Counted from the stretch's first letter, positions 42,934 through 58,100 are shown. The stretch: DNA of 64,000 nt from Rhea pennata (GCF_028389875.1 NC_084670.1:13177383-13241382); one strand, 5' to 3'. Made by a program: numbers and translations. The notes: generated from the sequence alone by a model not told the origin.

Positions 42934-43187
42934 AGTTTTCTCTTGGTTCCTAGGCAGCAGTCAGGTTTCAAAACAAGCACGCTTAAGGGAGAGGTAAGTC
43001 CTCATGGAAACGGTAGATTCCACGAAAAAAAGATGGAGAGAAGACAAGTGCCTTGAGTTTCAGAGTAGTGAGTGCTGCATAAATGCTTCTACTGGAAGAG
43101 TACAGGATAGGGCACGTCTAATCAATGCTGGACATCTGATCTTGACAGAACATAGTAATGTAAGGTTCTTGAACCAGGTCATTCTGG

Positions 43188-46100
43188 CTATGTCCTGTGG
43201 CTTCCTTCCAGGTTCAGCATAGGAAGCCTTCCATCTGAGAGAGGCTCAATTGCAAGGACCTGCCCCTTCTCCTGGATTTGGTCTCGCAGGCGTTGAATTT
43301 CTAGCTGCTGCATTTCTATGATTTTTTCACCTTCTTTCTCTGCATTCAACCTCAGCACAGCTGGGCTGGACACCAGTTCACTGGAGGGAGCTAGAAGATA
43401 ATATCAGAGAAGAGAGAGCTTGCAGAGTTCTTGGGAATGAGTAAGGAAAGGTGTCTTTCAGGACTGAAGGAGTAGAGCTAAACAATAAGATTCCGAAATA
43501 TTCAGCAGTTTCTGCAACTTACATTACAAAATAACAGGTGCCATGAGGCAGATAAGCTGGAACTATAGAGAGTAACAGAACTGTTCACAGGTAACAAAGA
43601 GGGCTTCTGAAATGCAAACTGATAATAAGGAGACATACAAGAAACATTATTCACCTGGGTCTCGAATTACTTGCTTTTTCTTGGTTAATCCTAGTGTTGA
43701 CTGGAGGTCATGTACCTGGGTGCGGGTCACCTTCAGTTCTCGCCGCAACTCATTAATCTCCTTGATCAGACTCACATTTTCCTGCAATGACATTATGCTC
43801 TATGACGAACAGTGCAGGTACTATCTGGCTTAGCAATATGTATCTTCCTATCCATGGGAAAGGACACTAGACAGCACAGAATCAGCATTACAGATAGAAG
43901 GTATTAAATGCTTACTGAGCTAGGGCTATCAGTACACCACACAGTATTTCAGACAAGGCTACAGTACAGATTTGATGTAAAACATGACAGTGTTCTAATC
44001 ACTCTCCTTGAGAAGCTAGTATTTGTTTTGCTTTTCTGACTACAGTTGCACTTTAAGATATCATCTTCTTTGCCAGTTCTACAGTGAAGCTCAAGTTCCT
44101 TCTGAGATGGATTCAATTAATGCAGAATTAATGTGAAAAATTCTGTCCAGTGTGCATTATTTTGCTTTTCATTTGCTGTCATGTGTCTGTTCACCTAACC
44201 TATATATATATATCCTTGCATTTCTTCAGAGTCCTCTTCATTAGTTTTGACTAACATCACTTTCCATCACCCCTTTCAAATTATTAAGAAATATATAAAG
44301 CATACAGATCTTTGATATACCTACTACTAAGATTTTATTAGAGAGAAAAGTTGGCCATTTAGTCATCTTTCTTTCCTTTTTAGTTAGTTTTCAATCTGTA
44401 AAATATCAACTCTATAATTCTTTAATAGCCTGCTACAAAGCATCTTGCTGAAATAGTTGGGAAGGTACAGTGAATGTAATATGGTTCTCTTGCACCACTG
44501 TATTGACAGATTGAAAGACTTCAACAATAACAGTATGGAGCTGATATTAATAAAGCTGTTGCCCATGAATCAGAAACAAGAGCATCATTAACCAGATATT
44601 TCTGTTCTGAATCCAAGAGAAGGCGAATCGTGTATTTGTCTCATACAAAACAATGAACCACCTCATCATATCAACAGCAAGTAGGAATGTCAAACAGCTG
44701 CTACTGTACTTGTACTGATAGCAGCGATGATTTCTGCTACCTGTGGTGTTTTTTCAGACATTTTAGAACATATCATCATTCCAGCCTCTGGAACTTCACC
44801 AAATATGGACATATTTTAAAAGGATAAATGGCCAAAAGGCAAGCATAGGCTGCCTCACCTAATATCAATCTCAAGCAACTGCAAATTCAGCAAAACAGCA
44901 GGAGATAAGAAAAGAGATTAATGACATTTTCTTATGAAAAATGTGTCGTTTCAAACCTTGATTTTTTTGATGAGATGACAATTTTGGTTGATACACTTAC
45001 ATTGTGTGAGATTTCTGTAAGGCACATATATATGTACCAGTATACTGGTAAAGTATTAGCATCACACAAGAGTCAATGTAGTACAAATAGACAACTCAGA
45101 ACTGTTTAGGAGCAAGGCACTGCACTTACAGCAATTATCTGTACAGAGACACACTCCAGGAATTGAAGCCAGCAGCAGTAACTCAAGGTGTATGCATGTG
45201 GCAAGAGTCTAAATACCTGACACTAAGGAAAGCATACTGATTGTGCTCGCGTTTCCCCTCAGCTGAAAGTCACCCATCCACAGAACCAGACACTGACACA
45301 CAGGCAGATTGTGGAATGTGTTAAGGTCTTAACTTGTTGGGCAAGAACAGTTGTTTCTGCAGTGACTGTGTTGATGAGCAGAATGAGTTGATGAGCCTGC
45401 TCTAAAATGAGTAAACAATAATATTTTGTAGACTCTGACTTCATTAATTCAAGTCTTTAAACACAGATGAAATTTGACAACTGTGCGTTTATCCCAGAAC
45501 TCGATTCTGAAAGGAACACATGAAGAGGATAACTTCCAAACTCAGTCAGGAAGATCAGCTTTCAGCATTGTGGCACACCATTTTTGTTTAGATGGCAGTC
45601 ATGAGTCATAAGTTTATTCTCAGTAAACTGATGCAGTTGAATGCCTGATGTCAATTCAGGATCTTGCTTTAGGTCCATTGCACAGTGTAAGACCTCTCTT
45701 GCATGAGGTAGCCTGGGCTATGTAGAATTGTCTTGTCTGGCTTGCTGTATGCCGAAAGGCTGCTTGTTGACAGTGATAATATCTTTCTGCAGAGGCATGC
45801 TATCTGGAGAGATAAACCTTTAATTCAGCCTCTGCAGTCTGACAGAAAGCTTGCACTGCAACAAAATGATCATGCAGTGCATTAAAATAAATGTACATTA
45901 TAAAACATTGTCAGAGGATATGGTAAAGAAGAAATTGCTTCAAAAAATTGATTGATCAAATGCATGTAGGATGAGACCATCAGGAAAGTGATGTCTGGAT
46001 GCAATCTACAGCCTAGTAAGTCCCTACAGTCCTGCCTGCCAGAAACAGGTAGGACATATTACAGAAAGGATCATTCTATACATGCTTCTTTCTTATACTA

Positions 46101-49100
46101 TATGAGCACTGTTACTTCAAGATTATTCAAAGAAGCCATTATGAATATGGAAGGTTTGGAAGGAAAACTAACAGACTAGCAACAAGCAACTTATGAAGTG
46201 GTAAGAATAATTAAAATGATCTTGACAGTTCTAATCAGCTGTTGCAATAGTCATAATGAAATGTACCTATGAATAGTGACTCGAAAAGGAATTTATAGCT
46301 CTGAAAATATAATTACAACTGAGAACTAATAGAAATACAGGGCTAGAAAGCCTTCAATATGTCATTCACCTGTTCAAAGAAAGCCCTGACAGAAGTTCAT
46401 CTAAACTAGTCTTAAAAGACCACTGTGAAGGATTGGAAGATCACGATAATTCCTCCTGGCCATAAAGACTCATTAATCTATGAGACTTCAGAGAACTGAC
46501 TTTTCTTTGAAGAAACCAGGCTGCTTAGAACCTTTGATATCTTTATCTTCCAGATGTTTTATTAATTCAGTTTTAATTATCATTTCATGTCAGGCTTACT
46601 GATCCAAGACATCAAGTATTATCATTGCAAGCACCATCTGTCACCCTATTCCAGCAGGGAAATTTTCCAGGTAATTTTTTGAAACCATCTCCTTTTGTGC
46701 CAAATGGAGATTTCTAACCCAGAGAAGTAGAACACAAATTAAAACAGTGCCAGGGAAGAAGATTGCTGCTGCCTAGGCATGAAGGAGGGCTATGAAGAAA
46801 GAGCAGAGAATAGAGGACTTAAGAGAGAACAGGGTATAAAGATCATGAGCAAGCATAATAAAGTAACAATGAAGAAACAGCTAGTGAGGAGAAAGGGAAA
46901 TGCTGACTGAGCAGAAGGCGATCATAGTAATAATAGACTACAGGAGTGTTGTCCTCCCAGGAAGTTAGCTGTGGGGCTTTAGATCCTCTCACTCCAGGAG
47001 AAAACACATTGGATCTTTGGCCTCAGTAGTTGCAAATTTATCTTACCCTATAAGGAACAAGGATTCTGAGAAAGATGTTTTAGAACTGATGGGCACATTC
47101 ATCATTTGTTTTTGAACTTCCTGTGAAAACCTGGATGTGAAAAGCAGAAAGTTTTTGAATTCAGACAAGTGGATATGGGACTACATGGCCAAAAAAGTCA
47201 GTCCAAATAACAGCAGAATTTCTTGCTCCAGAGATCTTTTTTTTTCCCTAGAAAATTGTACAACTCCAGTAGCTCAATGAATAAGCATTTGAACTCCCTA
47301 CGAATATCTGGCAAGGGAGCAAATAAAAATTGTTTCAAAGTCTTAAAAAATTATAGCAGCAAGGCTGCTAAAGCCTCTTTGTGCAGTTGCTTCCTTCTTC
47401 CCTCCCCATACCATAGGGAAAAGGCTCATTACCTGCATGATGCGCACATAATCAGCTCGATGGATTTCACTTTCCTTCACCACCTTCTTTTTTAAAGTTG
47501 CAAAATTCCTCTCAAGATACTCTCTCTGTCTGATGTGCTCCTGCTGTAAATCTGTGTCTAATTCTATAGTCTCCACCTGAGGGGTGACAGCATGTTGCCT
47601 CAGTAATCACACTAAAAAATAAGCTCACCTGCAAGAAGACAAAGATCTCGACTCACCGTATCTGTTTGATGCACATACTTGGTGTAGAGCTCACAGATCC
47701 TATCCTTCAGTTTTTTGGAATCCTGAATGAAGCCCACACAGTTATGAAGATCTGTTTTAAATCGTTTGATGAGAGCTTTCATATTTTGTCCCTGCAACAG
47801 TTATGTAGATACACTCTTATCTGACTGATCAGAGCACACAAGATTGTGCAATACCTTGAAAGTCTAGCTGAACTGGTGAAAATCTGTCATATGCTTTAAA
47901 TCCAATTAATTTTTTAAAATATGTCATTAAAGAAAACTTGCTCAGGCTGAACACAGCATATGGAATACTAGTTTTAGCAGTAACACTTAATCCATTTTAA
48001 TACTTGCATTAAGTAATGCCAGTGCCAGCACCCAGAGATCTCAAGTGAAAAATAGCAGCATATTATCATGAACACTATCCGACAACATCCTTTCCCAAAC
48101 AGCTTACATTCTTATTTATAAACAAGATGAAAATAGTTAATAAGAGATGACAAGGGACAAAGAATATATCAGATATGTGCATAACTTGATAATTTCACAT
48201 CAAGATTCCCTTCTCACTCTTATTTGCTTTCTGACAGTCCCCTTTCCCTTCTTTCCAAGTCCTGCACTGCCTGCTAAGCTCCCTCAACATCAATTTCAGT
48301 TCTTTTTGCTCTCTCATATCTGACCTGCTTATTCTCAAATACAAGAAGCCCTTGTCTCCTTCATGAATAAGCTCACCCTTCATTTCATCCTATTAATGCC
48401 TGCTTATCATCGTAGGTGCTAGCCCATGTGTTGCTCCTACCCTGATATCCTCACTATCCTGAGTTTCAAGCTTGGGCAGGAAGAAATAGTATGTTAGGCA
48501 TCTGCCTCACTGCTCTGTTAAACCTGGGAGAATATATGTGTTGACTTTTTGAGCAAACTTACATATAAACAGCTGGAAATTTTTAGTATCAATTCTCCAA
48601 TCCGGTTGCAGGCTTGGAAGGTTTCTGCCTTTGTCTCCATTTACCCAAGACTCTCCTGCTCACTGGACCTTGTATACAGGATCCATGAAGGAGTATTTTG
48701 TTCAGATTAATGCTTCTGCAGTGTACCATCCCCGCAAGCTTCATTCTGCAGAAACTGTGAACCACTGCACAGTGGTCATAGCCCATACCTTCTGCCTCTC
48801 TCTGTGCACCTCACGGTCAGTTGCCTTTAGCTTCTGTTGCAGCTCTGTGATGTTCAGTTCCAACTGTGCATTCTGCTTGTGGAACCGTTCCAGTTCTGCC
48901 TCCATCTGAAAGGAAGCAGGAGGAGGAAATCAAGACTAAAAGTAGACATTACTGAAAAAACAACATGAAACAGGAAAACCACAGAATTAAAGTACAGACA
49001 TAAGGGAGTAGGTCTCCCTTCAGACTGAATTGCAATTCAAAACCTCAGGTCAATTTTGGAACAACACTGCCCTCTGTCAGAACATACAGAAAATGCAATA

Positions 49101-52100
49101 CTGGATAGTCAACCCCCTTTTCTGTGATGGATATTTAAGTGATATCCCTTCATTGCCAGAGCTGAAGCAGAGCTGTACTGTTCCATCAGAATAAAGATGG
49201 GTGGATAAGCGCAGCAATGAGAAGCATTCAGTACTAAAAAGAAACAAATGCATGAAAAGCTGTGACTGCCTACAAACAAAAGGCAGGTAAGAGGCACAAA
49301 AGATACTCCAGCATTTACTGATGTGAGTTTGTGACCAAAAGAGAGGATAGGAATTTCATCAGGCTAGTCTGACATGCCTATAAAATGTTCATTAGTTTGC
49401 ATTTTATTTTAAAAGGCGTTTTTTCTGAATAAACAGACTTACGAAAACTAGCAGGTCACTGATCAGCTATGTAACCATAGCTCTAATTTGGCTGTGATAA
49501 AGGCACATCAGTGGAGAAATTATGGTAAGGTGGTATGACGAATAAATTGCCTCAATGAATTTGCTGCAAGCTATACATGAACACATGAAAAGTCTCCATG
49601 GAGCAGCTGAGGAATGGTAGTTTATCTATGTACCTAACATTTAAATTGGGTTAAGCTTGCAGAAATCTGCAACGTTTTCAGGGAAGAAGTTCACCTTTTC
49701 CTTCTCCAGATCAAGAAAGGCAGTATCTTGCAAGCTCTACAGGGTATGTGGAGGCAACCACAAATGGATGAGAGATGTCAAAACTGACATTGCTGAAGTC
49801 TGGTATTAAATACTGAAACAGGAGTTTAAGTAACCACATCCATCACTGGTAGCATGTGATACTAAATAGCAGTTACTGTGCACAAATATTTCTATTAGGC
49901 ATAAAAATATTGAATCAGTGCCGAGTATCCTTTAAAGAAGTCAAGGAGCAAATAAGGTAGAGTTTTCCAAGGGATTTGCCTGGCCATCCTTGTAACCAGA
50001 TAAAGGGCTGAGAAACAGAGGCCAAATGACTGTGTTGCTCACCTCACGGATCTGTTCCTTCATTACCATGATATCATTTTCACGTGGTTGTATTTGCTTC
50101 TTAAGCTCCTTTATTTTGTAATCCAGTACAAACTTGAACTTTTCCAGTTCCTGATTTTTCTTTTTTACATCATATATTCGCTTCTCCTGGGTGAAATAGG
50201 TACAGAGATCTGACTCAGACACAGCACTACTGAACATACTCCTCGGTCAAGGCATGAATATAACAGAAGCAAACATAGCAGGCATACATTTTGTGGAAGA
50301 ATTGATCTTTGTCAATTTGCAGGGGGAGGGGTGTCAAATAACGCAGAGAGCCACCTACAAATCCCAGAGCAGGGGATAAGAACCTGAACAGCCCAAACTC
50401 CAGCTCCCCAAGGAAAGCTTAGAACATAGGGAAAACATAAAGTTCCCAAACTAAAGACTGCAAATTCTTTAAGTTAAAACTGAGCTTCCAGTCATGTCTG
50501 GGACAGAATAGCTACTCAGAATAGCATACTGGATATTATCATAACACAATGCTATTAATATAAATACTTGTATTAAATTAAAGAAGGGTGACTTTGATCT
50601 GAATCAATCATCCTGTTTCTCACCTTATCTTGGATAGTGTCATCTCTCTCTTGAATCTCTCTCTTCAGTGCCAAGATGTCTTTCTCCAGTGACGTAATGA
50701 TGCCTTGCAGCTTCTGTTGTTCCAGTTTCCTTTCCTCAATCTCACTGTTTCGCTCCTCAATGTCTTTCTGTAGGCTGTTGAACTAGAGAGGAAAACAGGT
50801 AAAAATTTAACCATCTCCAAAAGCTGTGCAAAATTTAACTATCCTACTTCGTAAGATATCTTGTAGACAGTGTGGGAGAAAGGATAGCAAATTGAGAGAC
50901 TACAGGGTTTAGTTATCACTGCAGGAAGCGTTTTAGTATGTTGGACTGTATGGAATAAAGCAAACAACTGAAGGAGAGATGAAAATGTTAATGTTGGGGA
51001 CAATTGTGAGTAATAAGACAGGCTTTGAAAAAACAAAGATATACATTTCATGCAATTAAAGAAGGAAGAGCTAGAAATAATCTGCAAGAATGATGATCTC
51101 AGCAGATGCACTTAAGCAAGGTAGAGAGCAGACAGGCAGTAATTAAGAGGAGATAAGACAATGAAATTTTTAGTATCACAAGCAGGAGAAATAAAGTTAG
51201 GTGGGAGAAAGAGTAAGCAAGACCGAAGGCAACAAGATTTTGGGTTTACATGAATCCAGTAAGAGAGAATTTAAAGAAAATACTAGGACTCCAAGGCTAA
51301 AATGTCCATTCCTTTCCATGGCAGAATCACAAGAAGTAAAAAAAAAGACCTTTAGGAGACAGAGGTAGTAAAATCTAAAGATGTCAGAAATAGTCCGGAA
51401 GGGTGCCCAGCTCATAGCTCTTCCTCAAAATCCCTGCCCCAGTGCTAAGATCTGTGAAATCCAAGAAAGCTAGAACCAAAAAATGGTGCTGGTCAAACTA
51501 CAAGAATTCATCTTGCACCATCCTGGTGCCTAAAAGATATCAGAACTGAAGACAGTACCACAATAAAAGAGGGCATGAAGGCAGAGAGCCACTGTGTCTC
51601 CATCTAGATACTGAAGAAACTGAAAACAAAAAATGTCTCTCTAACACTCTTAGGCAAATATAATACCAAGCTAGTGAAAGAGCTAAAAGGTTTTATCTCT
51701 TCTTAAAAATCCTGAATCTAATGGTAGAACCAATAAAAAATGATGATGCGTACAAATCACCAAGTAGCAGAAGTACTTTTCTAACAAAGTAATGCAGCAG
51801 ATTTGGAGAAATGAAAAGGTCCATTTCTTTCCTATGATATGATGAATAATATTGTTTATTATTTATAGTGTCAAACTATGCAAGATAGCAGAAACTATAC
51901 TAATAAAAACACACATGCTCTACCATCTCTCTTATTTCTTTAGTCTTATCAGCAATACAATTGACACACAGCTGCTGCTGCTTCTGCCCAAATACTGTAA
52001 AACATGCAAACTGATATAAGAAGAGGCAATTGTTCCCATATGTGACAGAAATGTCAAGTATTTACAGACTAAATTAACAAGCCTTGACATGTCGCAAATC

Positions 52101-55100
52101 ACATTTCAGTTCTCTGCTGTAGGTCTCCATGAATAGGTCTGATCTTATCACAGAAAAAGAGATACCCTTTTCCTCATGATTCCTGTTTCTCCTTTCAGTC
52201 GCAGGTTTGATTCCTTTTCTTCCTGGAGCCGTCTCTCATATTTGATTTTGATTTCCTGGATTTCTCGGTCTTCATCTTCTTCAATCTGTTTCTTAATTTC
52301 TTCGTATATGTGGAGCTGCTGCCTGATAGTCTCCTCTGTCTGCAATAAGGGAAAGCAAACATTAGAGAAGACCACAGTACTAGTCAAATAAAGAAGAGGA
52401 GAATTCTTCATTTATAACTGTGTTTCTCCTGAGAAGGCCTGTGTTTAATGGACTCTTCAACTTCAAATGCAGGAATATTTAGACTAATTTAACTTCTCAG
52501 GGAATGAAAGTCATTTTAAAAACTGTAAAAAATAAACATAAATTGTTTTTAAGGACTGGATGCTCTAAGTTAGGCAGAAATATATATTAACTTAAAGCTC
52601 AGAAGTGGTGTGCAATGTAAGCACAAAAACTTAGGCTTACAAGCCTGAAAACTTGGCCCAAATACACCAGAGAGATTGCCTTGGCAGCAAAAAAAGCAGG
52701 TAAGAGTAAGACTTGAGAGGATCTTTTAAAATTGTTATTGCTGGTGCATTAAGACCCATAAATACTCAGTTTTGTACCAGTCTCTGTACCCCTGTCTTCT
52801 CACATTCTCTCTACACATTCTCTCCAAATTGGTACTGCAGTGAAGGGCAGGAAACAGTAATGCTGACAGAATTTATTGACATTGGATATATCTGTATGAG
52901 TTACCTGGGTCAACTCAGTGTCAGTTACCTGGCTGCACTTTAGGCTTTGGCATATAGTGCACTGAGCTACAGTCTTTGACTGTAGTGGGCAGGAGTTTTT
53001 GGAGTACTCAGAGTTTTTCTCTTTGCTCCACAAATTATGGAGGCAGGATCCTCAGGGACTTAGTGATGTTGGCAATCTCAAGGACCAGGAGCTGATGCAT
53101 CACAGAATTCACCATTGCAGAAGTATTATCTCTTCACTTGAGCAAGTGATTGACTGAATCTCTCTTTCTCCAATTACAGTAAATATATCATCTACACCAT
53201 GTTAACAAACAGGAATTTTTGCACCCAGGGGAAAGAGAGGCGAAGCTAAGACACTTGAAGATGTTCTTCTTAGAAGATTGCTTACTAAAGGCATGAAGCC
53301 CAAATATGTTGGTAACTCAGCTGGTGTTTTCCTCATTACTATTTTATCTGTCAACATATTTCCCTGTTTACAAGCAGATTAGGATTTGCATGCATTCCTA
53401 GTTCATTCCTAATTCATATTAGGATGCATTCCATCATAGTTGGAAATCAAAATACAGTCAATAATTCAAATTGCAAATCAAGGTTCCTACCTCTTCCAAC
53501 AAAACAGTTTTCTCATTAAGTTTTTCTTCATAATATTCTGTTAGCTCCTCCAGAGCCTTGCTTTTGCTTTCCTCCAAATCATGCAATTGTTTCTCATATT
53601 CCTCCTGCATCCTCTGGGATTTCACTTGCAGCTCCTGGTATTTTTCATTTTCCATTAACAATTTCTGATTATTGCTAGATTCTGGTGACATTAAACATAC
53701 GGAACTGATAAAACTAATAGGAAAGAGAGGTGCATCGTATCTTTCTACAGTTACTAGTGTCTTATTTTCTGCTTTGGTCTTTTTGATAGCTGGTTGCAAT
53801 CAGTTATCCTAGAAGCACCTCCTCACTTTCTTGAACCGATAGACAGTGGGTTTAGGCTTTGTGACAATAAAAAATTTCACACCAGAAAACCATATCTTGT
53901 TTCCTGCTCTTCCCTCTACTTATGACCTCACTAATAATGCCTTTTCCAAAACTGTCATTCACCTCTCTCAGTCGTGTGTCTGCATACTCTACCACTGCTG
54001 GTGCCTCAGAAGAGACTCTCCTAGTCTGCCATTATAACAAATGAATACCAGCTTCTCTATGCATCCCCTTGATAAAACAACCCTGACAGAGCTGTATAAG
54101 CACAACTGCTACAGAGTATGAGCAGGAAATGGCCTCTCTTACTGCTAGACTTCTTTTTGGTACTAATTTTAAGTGTTTCTGATTTATCTTGATTATGAAT
54201 CCTGGGCCCAGATATTTCCATTCTGTGCGCATTGTACATTGGCCTCCTTGCTGAACATTAAGATATTGCTATTTTTACACAGTCAACTACAAGATAAATG
54301 AAGAAATCACTAATTCTAGGAACTAGACCTTTAAAATACAATGCCTCTGTGCATGCTGTCATGGACACGTATGCACTGCAGTTTAGACAGACTTTTGGTC
54401 TGCAATATTTTTATGACACATATGCCACTCACTTTTCCTTGTACCTTGCATTGTGGTCACCTCTTCCTGTCTCCTTATTTGCCATGAATCTAATGCACTT
54501 TCTCCAAATTCTAGTTTTAAACATATGTTATAGTCTAACCTAGGTCTTGCACCTCCCTGGCCTGTTTCTTCATCAGCTCAAACAGTTGATATTGGTGTTG
54601 TAGCTCCTGTTTTTCTTTTTCTGCCTGTAAAATCTGGGGAAAAAGAAAGAAAAATAAGTTTTAATTTGACAATAGGCAAATCAGTGTCCAGATTCTTTGT
54701 AATCTTGCCTATGGTGGGGAACATATAGATGATGGAATTTGTATCTTTGAAATCACTTGCCAAAAAAGGCAGATGCCACGCATTACTATGCCAAGTTTTC
54801 CCTGAGATTAGTTTGTTAAGACAGGTTACAAAATTAAGGAAAGCAAGAGAAAGCAGCAAATGGTGTTCATATAATACAGAACACTGTATATTCATAATTT
54901 AAACACAGCCACAAAACCCTCCATTTATTTGTGTATGCCTGCTTGAGGAGTATTCGCAGTTTCACAAATTGTTTTCCAGGTATTAAAATCCAAGCTGCTT
55001 CTGACTCACTTGAAGCACCTGAAAGATCCTGAAACATTGACATTTGCATAGAATGAGATGAACCCAGGCAAAAGTGAGACTTGAATTTCATTTGCTTGGA

Positions 55101-58100
55101 ATATCCTACTAACACTTAGAATGACTTATTCTTCTAAAAAAGGCACAAAGAACTCGAACAAGAAGGTGGGTAAGCAATTTCTCAGAAAGTTTGGAAAGAA
55201 TCTCAGGTACTACAATGTTTTTGACTTTCTCTTCGTAACAACTGTATGGCCCTTGTGTCAGCAGAAATATTCTATTTGCCTGTTGGACACAATAACTACA
55301 AAAGTTAGCAACAAATCTGTCCAAATCTATCATTTAGTTTAATCTTAACATATACTGATATTCAAATAGAGTGATTTGTTTGCATAGAACTTTTATTCAC
55401 CTTTAAAGGCACTTGCTTAAGCCTATAATCCAAAAGCCTAAAGAAGAAGCTTCAGTGTAGCAGAGATCATTAAAACTCTATGGCCAAGCACTACTCATGG
55501 AAAGGCTTGAAGAACTGCAGAAGAAAACTGGCATAGACAAAACGCAGGTAGAGTAACCTATAAGAAGCATAAAGGCTGCCTTCTGCTCAAGCTATACAAA
55601 AATGAGAAAAAAGAGAAGGGCTTAAACTCTGGCTACTTAAATGCAAAACAAACAAACAAACAAACAAACAAACAAAAAAAAACACAATGAGAAAAGACAA
55701 AGAGCAAAGCAGTTTGAGGAAAAACTTGCAGAAAGCATAAAAAAGAATAAGTAAACTTCTTCAAAAACTTTAAGAGCAGAAACCTGCCAGAACATTTGTA
55801 GAGCCGAGAGACAAGAAAAAGTTATAAAAGAAGCATTTGGAGATGACAAGTCCATAAAAAATGTAGTTAGTAATTTGGCAAGTTTTCACACTGGGCTGCT
55901 TCTTTATGTGGGAGTCACACTGAAACACTGGTTGAAGGGCCTATGGTACAATCCAACAAGATAAGCAGTAACAAATTACCAGGACAGGATAATATTCATC
56001 CAAGAGCTCAAAAGGAACAGAAGGATAAAAGAACTGAATCATTAACTGTGATATATAATCTCTCACTCCAAGCTGTCTTACTACCAGTGATACTGCAATT
56101 GCACCACCTGCCTTCTAATTTTACAAAGAGTCCAGAAATACAGCAAATTACTGATCAGAAAAGTGGTGTTTGCTCTAGACAGATGCATAGATAATTATAA
56201 AACAGAAATGGTGGACACACAGACGACACAAGACATCAGGAAGAACTATCATGGCTTTTGAGAAAGGAAATCCTGCTCCATGACCACAGAGAAATCAACA
56301 AGCGTATGAATAAAAGAAATCTAGGGGATACAGTCTACTTCTGTTTTCCGAAAGCTTACATGACACCTCACCAGGTGTTTCTGAAGAAGCTAAACAGTCA
56401 AGGCATAATGAAGATGGGATTTAAGAACAATTGTTAGATCCTGCAGTAGCTGCAACTCACATGTGATAGAGCTTTAACAGCATGATCCCATTTCTACTAG
56501 TCCTGACTCTTAGTCTAAGGCAGCACTCATTGCTGAAACTGTTTTTATGTGAAGACACTTAGAGCCTACCTGGAAAAACTCTAGCATCTCCTCAGTACTT
56601 TAAATGTACTTGGCTCAAAAGATAGTTTTATGCTTTATAAATACCCCAGACATATTTATTGGAAAGGAATACTTGATTTTTCCAGACGCTTTACGGCATT
56701 CTTACATATATAATGCAAGCTTGAATATAATCCTTTAGCAAAAGTGAAAAACTTCATATTTACTGCTGTAATCATACCTCATGTTTGGTTTTAAGGCAGT
56801 CTATTTCTTGGGTGAAAATCTCTTTTATTTCCTTTATTTTTTCATTACAGTTCATGTCCTTGAGACGTAGCTGGTAATCATTTTCTGTCTGTAGCTCTTT
56901 CACACGAATCTGCAGGTCTAGCATTGCCTGACCCTGGATATGGATGACAAGATACTGTTAACAGAAGTACTATTTGCCATTAGCAAGTTTGTTAAGGATG
57001 TTATATCTACACAAACAAAAGACTATCATTGCAGAGAATTTTCAGACAGACAGATCAAGAAAAGATCAAGTTTAAGAAGTAAGTTTTTTTGCTATTTTAT
57101 GAGTTGGTTCACAGAAAGGCATCTTCTGAATTCTCTGCTCCATTAAAACTGCTTTCAAGAAACTGGAGAAAGTATTAGAGAAAAATGCAGACTTTTTTCC
57201 ATCCTCACTGCTCCTACAATGCTGTTTGTATATTAACAAGAAAGCCTAGATACTCATGGTAGCTTCTTCTTATGAAGAAAGCTATGCCAGCCCTCTTAGG
57301 CAGAGGGTCACACAGGCACAGCTAGTCACAAACATTTTTCAAATGTAATTTGCAGTCCTAGAATTCATGTTTACAGGCTGTTCTTCCTACCTTCTCTTCT
57401 ATATCTGATCTCATGATCAGTACTTCTTCAGCATATTCAACTTCCTTTTCCCGTTTCAGTATCTGACCTTCTTTATCATATACTTTCCAGACCAAAAAAG
57501 AGCCATCCTTTGAGGCAGTCAGCAGAAATAGGTCATCATCTGTTACAGACATCTTAGAAGGAAGAAAACACAAAATGGTGATAGAGACTAGGAAAAATAC
57601 AGACACAGATTGCTTTTATACTATTTTTTTCCCTCCACTCAACATATTTCCCGTCATTTCACAGAATCAGTAAGGTTGGAAGGGACCTCTGGAGATCATC
57701 TAGTCCAACCCTCCTGCTCAAGCTACTACTAATGGAAATACTAACACAGCCCTGCTACCACCATTTCGATCATGTCCTGCGCTCCTACTCCAGACAGGTC
57801 CAGACAATATGGAAAGGGACAGAAAAGGAGAACACAGAAAGACACAGGATTCACTTCTGTTCTCTAAGCTGGGAGTGTATTTCACCATAGTGAAATACAC
57901 TATGGTTACCTGATCAGTATTGCAATATCTTCTGCAACTTACTCTGGCAGCAAATTGCTTAATATATTTATCTCATTCCCCTTTCTATTTTCACAAGAGA
58001 TTTTCAAGCCTGCATAACCTTATTTTCCTCTTTATGAGCTGTATCAAATTTCTTCATCAGATTCATGCCACACCTGGTATCCTGTTCAAGCTACTGCAAC

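Larger units (their letters stand above)
43188..56933 (-). other. CFAP57: CFAP57 coiled-coil exons and C-terminus
   Basis: Eleven exons from 56778-56933 to 43188-43390 encode a nearly continuous heptad-rich, Glu/Lys/Gln-rich coiled coil. Two junctions need care. Exon 53491-53681 must use the acceptor CACCAG; the AG seven bases further in breaks the frame. The last exon must use TTCTAG at 43391; the tempting CCTCCAG ten bases in also breaks the frame. The last exon ends [18 protein letters not shown], then [10 protein letters not shown] and TAG. The tail after the helix differs from human, as expected for a poorly conserved terminus. Confidence 0.92.
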
